Of a stretch of 64,000 bases of DNA, positions 35,301 through 47,300 are shown piece by piece. This DNA comes from Pectinophora gossypiella. Lineage: Eukaryota > Arthropoda > Insecta > Lepidoptera > Gelechiidae. Under the pieces are notes generated by a model, which was not told the DNA's origin, made no database searches, and saw only the letters and a program-made list of their open reading frames with translations. Position 1 is the first letter of the stretch. Every line of letters starts with the position of its first letter. The stretch covers positions 13,826,678 to 13,890,677 of the forward strand of contig NC_065419.1 of the NCBI RefSeq assembly GCF_024362695.1, read 5' to 3'. The position numbers were made by a program, and so were the translations under genes.

Positions 35301-38300
35301 TACGCCTCGTTATTTTGAAATAATCCTTGTAATGAAACCATTTAGTAAGGTAGGTAGGTACCCGAATTGTTACTTAATCTATGTATGTTTTTGTTATCCT
35401 ATATGTATAAATCACTTTTGCAACTTAGAAATATCACTATAATAATATACCCTGTATATTAATGACATCGTAACGAATACTAAGGAGGATGATTCAGACC
35501 ATGATTCTGAGTTAATATCAAGTGGAATTTTCTGTTGGAAAATTAATGATTTTTTTGTCATAGAATAAGGAATACTACGCAGTATTGTGTTATTATTTCT
35601 CCGTCCGATTATAACCTATGCATATATATGGATAAGTTTACGCTCACGCGAGTTCCTCTCAAATCCACCGTCTACAGGTAATACACAATAGTTTCATGCG
35701 GAAAGCCACGGGAGCTCCGTGGTTCCTTCGCAATGAAAATCTGCACATTGACCTACATAGGTCTGCCAACCATTGTCCAATGGCTCAAATGAGCTTCAAA
35801 ACGTTTTCGATTCTGCTCCGCAGCACTCAAATCCCCGGTAGTTGCGGCTTCCGAATACATCCCGCTTAGGGACGGTACTGAACAGTATATGCGATCCCGA
35901 CGACCCGATTACTCTAACCATAGAGGTGGCCAATCAGTTCGCGACACTAAACACTTTAGGATCCCGATACCGACCCCGCCGGCGTGGTCGACGATTTCCC
36001 TCAATCAGCGCTTATCGCTATGGACCCACTAAGGTCGATTAATTCTTTCAAATATTTTTTCCTCTCAGACGACGCCCTGAGCCGAGGTTCGCGCCCAACT
36101 GGGCACCCTCAGGCCTGTTGTCGTAAACGTTGTACCGGGTGAGAGCCTTAAGCGCTCCCCATTTGTCCGGCCAAGTAGCTTAATGCCATCTGCGGCAAAT
36201 CTACAATAAGTCACGTCAAAAAATAAATGTTATTATTTCAGCTGTTCCGTGTGCATCGTGTGACTAGACTATTTACGTAGTGATATTTATATAAAAATAG
36301 GTTTCTTTCACATGTTACTATGCAGATAACAAAGGACTCAAAATTGAGTGGGTAACACATTTACACATTAAATGGTAAATTTTTATATAAGCACGTAGAT
36401 CCTTCAACACGCACTGGAGCAGCGTGGAGGGGCATGCGTCATAGCTCCTCCGGTTAATTGAGGGGAGGCCTGTGCCCAGCAGTGGGACGTGTATAGACTG
36501 TTAATGTTATGTTATTAATAATAACCGGCATGCGTGTATGAAGCGATTGTTGAATGTGGAGGAAGCAAGACAAGTGTGTCAGGATCGAAGCAAATGGAAT
36601 TCTATAGACTCGGCTTACCCCGGTAGGAAATAGGCGTGAGTTTATGTATGTATATTATTAATGATATTGGCTGTTTTTTACAAGTTGGTCTTTCTTATAC
36701 TCCGATCATATCTGCCTAAAGGGTAGCTCTTTTTACATAACTTTTGCGTCTTTTTACTGCCGGGAATAATCCCAAAGTGGGAACATTCCCAAAGGAATAT
36801 TCCCGGAACGCCATATCACTGCCTACATTGCATGGCGAGTCTGTCAGGATGATGCCAGTACGATCGACTCAAACTATGACCCTTATGACCTTTAGGTGAT
36901 GCTGCGCAGCCGCCCCAAGCTCCACGCGAACCTGGTGGTGGTAAAGGGCGTGGCGTGGGAGCCCCAGCCCACCATGCACGCCACCACGCTGCTCATGAAC
37001 TACATGTGCGGGGCACACGCTGTAAGTACTTCTAGGAGCCAGGTTACGCGATCAGTATTTTATCAGACATCAGTGTTGTGGACTGTATGTTCAGGATCTT
37101 CTTGGGTTTCGAAGTAAAACTCGAACTCGAACTCAAACTAACTCTCATTTATTTCGTATAAACAACCACCTTAGGTACTAATCTCAATATCACAACTAGT
37201 GGGTGTTCACGTGTCGATCGTATAGCTATCTTACTCTAACAGTATCGCCGTCTCGTTCTAGGGGCGGCGCTTCCTTCGCTGTCCCTTTTTAGCGGCGCCG
37301 TCTCGCTCTAGCGGCGGCGTCCGCTACAATCAGAAATCCTTTATTCGCTTGTGATAGGTAGGTACAGAGCCACAACATAAAAGGAAATAATTACAAAAGA
37401 CTCCTAACTAGGTACATGGCAAATGGCGGCCTTATCGCTTAAAGCGATTTCTTCCAGACAACCGTAAGGCGAGAAAATAACTATTGGCAATGAATCCTTT
37501 CCTGCAGAACCAGACCAAAGTGCAGATGTCTCTGGAGATCTCCCCGATGCACCACGCGGCGGTGGTGGGGCGCGGCTCAGACCAGCTCAAGGCCATCATG
37601 AAGGGCACGGCCGCGCAGGTCATGTTCCCGGACGCCTCCGACCCCAACACGCCGCCCATCAAGAAGAGCCAAGTCACCATCACTGGCCACATCAAGGACG
37701 TTTACGCCGCTCGCCAGCAACTTGTGGTGAGTTTTTTTGTTATACTTCTCTTCTTCTATCTTGTAGGTGGATTATCAACTTCATCAACTCTGCTGTCAGC
37801 CTATTATTGAGCTTCCAAACGCTATGTAAACGGTATAACTTAAAGTAAAATTAGGAGGTGTCTGCAGGAATCGGGGCCGTTACATAAGCAACATTTGCAA
37901 CATTTCATTCGTCGTCTTCCAGGGCTGCCTGCCCCTGGTGGTGATCTTCGACGTGTCCGACGAGGCGTGCCGCGTGGAGAACGAGCTCGCGAACAAACTG
38001 ATGCACAAGTACAACGTGTACATTAACATCCGCCGCAAGCCCAAGCAGGGCATCACCTCGCTCGTCATCAAGGGCATCGAGCGCTGCGCTGGTCGGTACA
38101 CCCTTATTCTTCTATTTTTTTTTACCTTACAACTTTACCTTACAACCCACACGATAGAAGAAGACTGTGTGCTTTTTCACACAAATTCCATAGCTCTGAT
38201 GCACGGAATTATCTTACTTCTTCGGTCTATCAGGTGATTATAGCCTACAATGTCCAAACACAGGACGGTCTCATAGTGATTTCGACCGAACCCGGACCTC

Positions 38301-41300
38301 CAGATGGTCTTCTATCGTGTGGGTTGTAAGGTGGAGTACCAACTTCATCAACCATGATGTCAGGGTTATTATTGAGCCGCCATAGGCTGACATGACTCAT
38401 GTAACGACTACGTACTTACATCAGTAAGTAGTAACCGGAACCAACGGCTTAACTTTAATCATCTTACTTTTCGGACAATCAGGTGATCAGCCTGTAATGC
38501 CCTAACCAAACTAGGGATAACAAAGTGATTTTTGTTTTTTTTTGTTTGTTAGTGTTTTTTTGTAATTTTAGAGAATTCCTTAATTTATTTTTTATGTAGA
38601 GGGCAGACAGATATGTCTGCCCGTAGAAAATTATGGATCTACCTACTCCACTCCAATCTCATCAGTCATTCCGTAATCATGGCACTTGCAACAGTGTCGA
38701 AATATCGGGAGTCTCATATCCCTATTTCAAACGCGGCAAGAACCCGTTATTATGTGTTTTCATTATGCTGGAATACTGTCCACAGGCGACATCTACGAAG
38801 CCCGCCGCGAGCTGCTCGGCGGCAAGGAACCGGTGATCGCGGCAGAGATACCAGAGTCATACAACATCCCCTCCTTGTCCAACCCTACTATGCCCAACTT
38901 CGGGATGTTCAACCCGTTCTCGCCCACCCACAACATGGCCAACTCCCCATGTTCTCCTTTCAACCTGCAACTTTCAGACTTAGCTGCGTATAATAACATG
39001 GGGAGTCCTATGTTCAATAACCCGCCGACGCCTGGTGGGTACCCCAGTCCTTTGTCCCCAGTGGCCTTAACCCCCCCAGTGTTGGGCTGGATGGTCCCGT
39101 CCCCACAGCCCAGGGCTGGCCAGTTCCACTACCCCAACATGGTCCCGAACCCCAACTCTGTTATGTACAAACATCAAGGAGGATCTTGGAACCGTGAGTT
39201 TTTTACACGGAATACAAGAGAGAGGTTGGAAGGGTAAAATTTGGAAGTTGAAAGAGTTAGGTTTGGTATTGGTATTCGCGGGCCGATTTCCGCAACTCGA
39301 CGTCTATGCGCCTATTTTGCGTGATACCTGAAACGGCTGGATTACCCCAGCCAGCCTAGTTCCCCAAGGAAGTCTAACAGTCCTTTGACGTTGCTGACCA
39401 CCTCAGGGAGGCACCCCGTCAGGCCGAGGTGCCTGGCCCGGTAAGAGAGTTAACAAACTTGACGATGCACGGAGCTCCGCGAAAATATGTTAAAAGGTCG
39501 TCTTGTGTATTATAACCTGCAGAACAATAAGTCAAATATTGGCTATCACGCAAGGAGATCTCTCCTTATCACATGAAAGCTGAAAACTTTACATGGTCAG
39601 CTATTTATCGAAAAAATACTTTTGTATGCAGTATCTTACGGAAAGTAATGATAAAATAGCAGCTTGTCACACATTGCCGGGAAAGTGGTTGTGGTATTTG
39701 AGAAGCAGTAGAGCTGTCGTATTATATATTTATTGTTGTACTTATTGTAAATGTTACTTTCTAAAGTTAGCAGTTAGTTATACTTAAGGTTAGTTTTATA
39801 AATATTTGCTGGTATATACAAACCACGTCACGTCTGTCGGATGCCTAACGACCTGTGGGCTAAGATCACCACAGAATAGTCTCCGAGTAGAGACAGACGC
39901 AGGCGTGGCAGACCGAGGCGGATATGACGCGACGAATTGGATGCTTTCCTGGAAGGCTGGCCGGAGGAAGCACTGGAGAGAATCCTGGAAGAAATGGAGG
40001 GAGACCTTTGCCCAGCAGTGGGACACTTTAGGCTAGATAAGATATACAAATACATTTTTTTTTATCTTATATCGTTTCTAAAAGGCGATAGCCGCCGATG
40101 AAATGTTATGTTATCTAAGATTTGCTATTACGCTGATCATGGTATGTGAATAAAGAACTTTTACAAACAAACAGAGCTATCGTAGTTATCTGTTTACAGG
40201 AGTAAGTAAGTAAAAGAAAATTGGGTTGATCCGGCGATAGAGGTTATCATACAAAATGCGCGTTAGGGCCTTTCCAATCTTTTTTTTTTATTCCGTGTTT
40301 TTTATGTAACAGTGCCATATGTGGCATAAGAGGCGTCAAAAAAAAAATGGCGGACCGGAAGGCTCACTACCAAAACGAACATTATTATATTGATTTATTT
40401 AACAGTTTACTGTACACAGAACAATAAATAATTATCAGTAAATCAAATAAAAAGATCCATTCCGTCAATATAAGTAGGTAATGTAAATGGTTGGCAGCAA
40501 GGGGGCTAAAAAAAAACTAAACGAATATCCCTGTTTATTAAAAAGAAAACACATAAAATAAAGGAGAAAATAACAACAACGGTTCTTAGTGAGAGCAAAA
40601 ATTTTAAGAGTAAAAACAAAAGACAATCCAAAAATACGGAAGAATAAAATAGAAGTAGAAATTTCTATAACCTAAGGAGATTGTATACAAATTATAAAAA
40701 GTATAAAATCCATATAAAAATTATGACAGACGCAAAGAGAACATAAGTCACTACGTTTTAGACAGATGAAAAATTAAAAAGCAAAAGTCGTTTAAAGAAG
40801 AGAATACTTAGTCATACAATAGTGTTCATATTTTCCACTTTTAACTATGTCTGTGTTTGTGTCCCAGCCATGAACACCGCGTCGGATATGTCGAGCATAC
40901 AGCAGCCTATGATGATGCAGCCGCCGTACCAGCAACCGCCCGTCGACCACAGACCGGTGAGTTAAAAAAAAAAACAATAAATAAAATAATGTTTTCTTCG
41001 GCTTGGGTTTACAATCCTGCCTCCGGTTTTTTGGAAACTGAAATATACAAATCGACGGGGAATCTTTTCACGGTTAAAAATCGTGTATTCTTTTTTGAGA
41101 TAATCGCTATTAAAGTTTGAAACATTTTTATAGAATTGAAAATAAGTAACACCCTTCACATAGATGTATGTATATTATATATACCCTACTGTTTAAAAAA
41201 TCGTAGGGTATTTATCTCAACTCCACTCTTTCATAGACACTTTCAAAGATTCACGCGCTTTGCACATAATTCAAATATATTAATTTCGGAATAATGACAT

Positions 41301-44300
41301 CTATACATTGTTTTAAGTTTACGCGGTTATTATCATAATTAAAACACATAATAACGGGTTCTTACCGCGTTTAAAGCAGGGATATGAGACTCCCGCTATT
41401 TCGACACTGTTGCAAGTGCCATGATCACGGGATGACTGGTGAGATTGGAGTGGAGTAGGTAGATCCATAATTTTCTACGGGCAGACATATATCACACACA
41501 TATTTTAAACGCGGTAAGAACCCGTTATTATGTGTTTTAATAATGACATCTATGGTAAACCAAGAAACAAAACAATATTGTAAATAATTCATTTTTAACT
41601 CGACCTGTTAAAAATAGTTTACTATCCACTCTTCCAAATCCGTGCAGACGACCCTGAGCCAGCTGCTGAACTCGAGCTCGCAGGCGAGCAGCGGCTACCA
41701 GAGCAACTTCACCGGCAGCACCGTGTCACTTGACACGCATAATATTTCTGGTCAGTACTCTAAAAATTACAGTTTGCAGCGGTGGTAACAGCCTCCGTGG
41801 TCCAGTGGTTGAGCGTTGGGCTCACGATCCGGAGGTCCTGGGTTCAATTCCCAGTGGGGATATATCACAAAAATTACTTTGTGGTCCCTAGTTTGGTTAG
41901 GACATTACCTAATTGTCCGAAAGTGAGATGATCCGTGCTTCGGAAGGCACGTTAAACCGTTGGTACCGGTTACTACTTACTGATGTAAGTAATTAGTCGA
42001 ACATAAGCCATGTCAGGGGCCTTTTGCGGCTCAATAGTAACCCTGACACCAGGGTTGATGAGGTTGGTACTCCGCATCACAACCCACACGATAGAAGACC
42101 ATCTGGAGGTCCGGGTTCGGTCGAAATCACTATGAGACTGTCCTGTGTTTGGACATTGTATGTAGGCTATGATCACCTGATAGTCCGAAGAAGTAAGATA
42201 ATTCCGTGCATCAGAGCTATGGAATTTGTATGAAAAAGCACACTTGTCTTCTCTAGTGTGGGTTGTGAGGTGAATTCCCAACCTCATCAACTCTGGTGTC
42301 AGGGTTATTATTGAGCCGCCAAAGGCCCCACACGCACAATATAACGTCATAGAAAAAGTGATAAAATGTTTGACATTATTACGTTTTTATTGATTAAAAT
42401 TTACTTAAATAGGAAAAAGAAAGGGTTTTTCGTTAGTTTTAGATCTGTCTTTATTTAGTAATCAGAATTTCATAATTTATATTGAACCTGGTAGGTACAC
42501 GACCCAATTGTTGCTTGATATTTGGATCACATTATGTACAAAATTATGTTGCTTGCTACCTATATTTCTGCTCTTTCGCTTCTGTAAAAAACCGGACCAG
42601 TCAAATCTTTAGGTTAGGTAGGCGGACTCTGTGAAAATGCTAGAGAGATGATGATGGAGCCTTGAATATGCACCCCTTGTTATGGAAGGCTTGTTTTGCC
42701 ATTGCTATTCCGGTTTTAACCTGGTGTGTACCTTTAAAAGAAATAAAAAAAAAACATAAATTGTTCTCTTTTTCTTTCCCCTCCGGTTGATTAAGGGGAG
42801 GCCTGTGCCCTAAAATAAAATTATATTAATATCGATTAAATTATTACTATTCTATGTGGTTAGAGAGTTAGGCTCACGATCTGGACGTCCAGGTTCGATT
42901 TCCGATGGGGACATTGTCGAAATCACTTTGACTGTCCTTTGTTTGGTAAGGACTTTTCAGGCTGGAATCACCCGATAGTCTGTAAAAGTAAGATGATTCC
43001 GTGCTTCGGAGGGCACGTTAAGCCGTTGGTCCCGGCTATTAGCCGTAAAAACACCTCCACCAACCCGCAGTGGAGCAGCGTGGTGGAGCATGCTCCATAC
43101 CCCCTCCAGTTGATTGATGGGTGGCCTGTGCCCAGCAGTGGGACGTATATAGGTTGTTTGTATGTGTTCTTTTTTTAAAACACAGGCGGGGAAGGCAGCA
43201 ACGTGGTATCTCCGTCCGTGTCTCCGATCAGCAAGACTCACAGCCCCGCGCCGTCTAGCGAGAATGATCGCTCGCAACAAGGTATTCATTTTGTATATTT
43301 CATGGTATAAGAAAACTCCATGTGTTCAAAATTGACAGCTAACATTTCAAGGTTAGCCCAGCTGACGTCATCCGACCCTGCGTTGCCATTTCGTAACAAA
43401 TAAATTACCCACCTACTTAAAACTTGCAAAAATAGAAGCTCAAAGCGAAAAAAGAAGGATGGAACATCATATTTCTAATAAGTAATGACATTGGGAATGT
43501 TATCATAGTATAACATTTTAATTTTCGCAGTAAAACCCACCAACAGGTGACCACAAAAAAAAAGTTTTCATCTCGAGCTCCTCCGTGCTTCGGAAGGCAC
43601 GTTAAGCCGTTGGTCCCGGCTGCATTAGCAGTCGTTAATAACCATCAATCCGCACTGGGCCCGCGTGATGGTTTAAGGCCCGATCTCCCTATCCATCCAT
43701 AGGGAAGGCCCGTGCCCCAGCTGTGGGGGCGTTAATGGGCTGATGATGATGTTTGTTGCCAGAACTGGCGACCATAATATCGGACCTGCCGCTGTCGGAG
43801 CGGCGCGCGCCGGGCTGCGAGAAGAAAACGCTGGAGACGTTAAACAAGATGTCGCCCCTCGCCAACTACCGGAACATGAAGGCCGAAGCCTCTAAGGTAA
43901 GTTACTGTAACTTCTTTTTTTAACTCACCCTCAGGCCTGTTGTCTTAAACGTTGCACCGGGTGAGAGCCTTCAGCGCTCCCCATTTGTCCGGCCAAGTAG
44001 TTAATGCCATCTGGGTAAATCTACAATAAGTCACGTCAAAAAAAAAGAATAATTTACTCCCTGTAGATAACAGCCTCTAGTGGTTAGAGCGTTGGGCTCA
44101 CGATCTTGAGGTCCGCGTTCGATTCCTAATGGAGACATTGTTGATATCACTTTGTGACTGTCCTTTGTTTGGTAAGGACATTGCAGGCTTGAATCACCTG
44201 ATCCACTCCTGACCCGAAAAAGTAAGATGATTCCGTGCTGAGGGATGTTAAACCGTGGGTCCCGGCTATTAGCCGCAAAAACCTCGCAGAGCAGAGTGGT

Positions 44301-47300
44301 GGAGTATGCTCCATAGCCCCTCCGGTTGATTGAGGGGAGGCCTATGCCCAGCAGTGGGACGTACAAAGTGTTCGTTACGATGTCACTTACACCCGTTTAG
44401 GCGCAGAATGTCCAATTCGCAAAATGTCCACAGGTCGCAAATAGTCCAATTCGCAAAATGTCCTATTCACAAAATGTCCATTTCGCACAATAACCATGGC
44501 AACCACGATCTCGATGATGAAAGCTGCCTATTTTGCCCATCAGGTGTCGCTACTGTTGAGTGTTCTTAAATTTTGACCCATACCATTTGAGTAAACAAAC
44601 ATATTGTTTTAGTTACCTATGTTTTTATACTTTAACCCTCTGCGCATCGTTTAACTGCAAAATCATATTTTTATATTTATTCCCTAAAGATCGGAAATAA
44701 GAAAACTTAGAAAAACTTGCCTTTTCCAACTGATGTATTTTTTTTTCGTAACTCCTCCTTCAGACGGGATACACTCCATGTTGATCCATAATATTTTATA
44801 GAAATTTATCACGAATTTTAGCTGAACAGTATGAAGAACTGTCAAAATTTTGGAATACTCAACAGTGCTGCTTCCTATATCTGAACTTCTAGTTTAACCC
44901 TTATACCTACATAGCGTTGATTTTCCCGATCTAAGTGCGCGAGTCCGTGACCTTGACGTATCAGGCTGGGTGGCTTGGCAAATGTAACCTATCTCCTATC
45001 CATGATGACACCTGAGCACTCTTCCTAATCCCAGAATGACGGAACCTTCACTTCTGACCTCCAACTTGGCCACCAAACTTCATATTTATTCACAACCTTC
45101 TTAATAACTCCAAGAACCTTCATCTTCCATCAGGCCATGCGAGAAAATGTTGGCAGTGGCTACCGAGTGCCTACAACCAGGTGGTCGGGGTACTACTTCA
45201 GTCATACCTCTCCCGGGCCTATCAATCTGAACGAGAATGCTACCAATGAAGCTGTTACGGTAAGAGGAGGTTTACTTTGCTGTTCCAGTTAGACTCTCTC
45301 TCTTTATTTAAGAGCTGCGCTCTTGTCGGTGGAGTAATCGCCTTCAATACTCCATAGATAGGGCGTGTAGAACGGTGGTTGCCCCAATCGCCTTCCGTTC
45401 CGCAGTACACCGACCAATTTCTCAATCGGTGATGTTCTAGCTAGAGCCCTACCAGAATCCATTTCCTCAACCTCTAACCAGTACTGATACCGCTGCTGCC
45501 CGGCATCAGCGGTGCGCTTTTGAAGTAGCGGCGCCTACTCGCTACGTCAGTTAGACTACTGTCGTATAAAAATACTTACTTGTTGCTTGATATTTGGATC
45601 AGGGCCACATCGAAGCAAGTCATCTAAAAGAGCAATATTGCAATTTGTCATTTTTTTGCATTGCGCACTTACTTTTATATGCGCAAATGTCAAATTGCAA
45701 TATTGCTTTCTTAGATGAATTACTTCGATGTGGCCATTTTAACCCTCCCCCCCAGATATTGGCTAATACTATATAGTACTTATAGAATTATGTTGCTACC
45801 TACATTGCTTCTCTTTATTTTGATCAGAAATAATGGGTGGAAGAAAAACAATGTGCCTGGGTGTAATAACAAGAGTCATCATAGGTGAAAAGGAAGGAAA
45901 AATAGTTCATTAGTAACATATAACTTACATCATAACCATTAGCGTTTTCTCTGAATTATGTTGTTGTAGATTTATTATGTTGTTGCTGATCAGCCCAAAA
46001 CACAGTTTACAATTAATATAAAAATTACAACAATAATGTTACATAACATAAACAGCAATAACATAACATAACATAACAAATACTTTATTGCACAAACAGG
46101 AAAAAACAAAATACAAAACAAAAGAGAAATAGAATTAGTACAATAGGCGGCCTTATTGCTAAGTAGCAATCTCTTATACGGGATAATATACGGGATTTAT
46201 ACCCAAACACAAAGATAAGAGATGCATTTATGTCTGTTATGCTTGAAATTAGAAGGTACTGCGGGGCAGAAGGCAAGAGGGAAACTACTGCTCTATTTTT
46301 CCCTAAAAAGTAGCATGGAGGATGCTACACCGACAAGAGCGTGGCTCTTGAATTAGTGATGATGTGATGTGAAACGAAGGAAAATCTTTACAACGCTATC
46401 TATATTGTTTTTGAGGAACGTAGCCTGCAAAGTCCTTCATTAAGTAAGTACTTATGGCAAAAGTATGACTTTTGATGTCGTAAGCTGGATATGATGAACC
46501 TTATGGTGATACGGGATCAGCCTATCGCCCATAACATTAGTCCATCGTGTTAGAGGACACAATCCCTCTGTCGGTTTTTACGACATGCCCGGGAAGACAA
46601 GCAGCTGAACGTTTTCTATGTTTTTTATTTGCTCGTATCAACAGTGGCTGCAAGTTGTCTTTGATTACTTGTGACTCTGCCCACCCCATTAGGGATTACG
46701 TGCGTGAGTTCATGTATGTATGTGTTGTGTATGTATGACTTTTGTTAACGCAATGAATTATTTTCATTCAGCCTGAAAAAGGCTGGAACAGATCGGAGCC
46801 GGTGCGCCCGAACATTGTGGAGACTGCGCCCTCGCCGCCGCAGGCCTCCGCCAAGCCCTGCCGTTACCAGCAACTGTACGATTTACTAAGGGATATCGGC
46901 TTGCAGAAGTATATTGGTAAGATATTGCATTCATCATCATCTCCCCAGCGTTATCCTGTCTTCACGGGGTCCATTTACCTTACCTAAAGATTTGACAAGT
47001 CCGGTTTTATGCAGATGCGTCTGTCTGACCTTTGAAGGAAAAACCAGCTTACAGAATGTGGGTCATATCATCATCATCATCTTCAGCCCATTAACGTCCC
47101 CACTGCTGGGGCACGGGCCTTCCCTATGGATGGGTAGGGAGATCGGGCCTTAAACCACCACGCGGGCCCAGTGCGGATTGATGGTTATTAACGACACGGA
47201 GGAGCTCGAGATGAAAACTTTTTTTTGTGGTCACCCATCCTGCGACCGGCCTTTGCGAAAGTTGCTTAACTTCAACAATCGCAGACCGAGCGCGTTAACC

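Noticed and set aside
38686..38785. In-frame upstream extension of BicC exon 12
   Set aside because: The sequence is repeat Q; a CACAG acceptor at 38781-38785 gives the conserved DIYEARRELLGG start and the right phase.
41318..41550. CRISPR-like or satellite array from repeated motifs
   Set aside because: Only two inverted motif copies; it matches dispersed repeat Q. No array with regular spacers exists in the window.
47225..47290. 5S rRNA gene or pseudogene
   Set aside because: The 5S-like part is embedded in SINE-C with a target-site duplication outside the whole element, so it is not an independent 5S locus.
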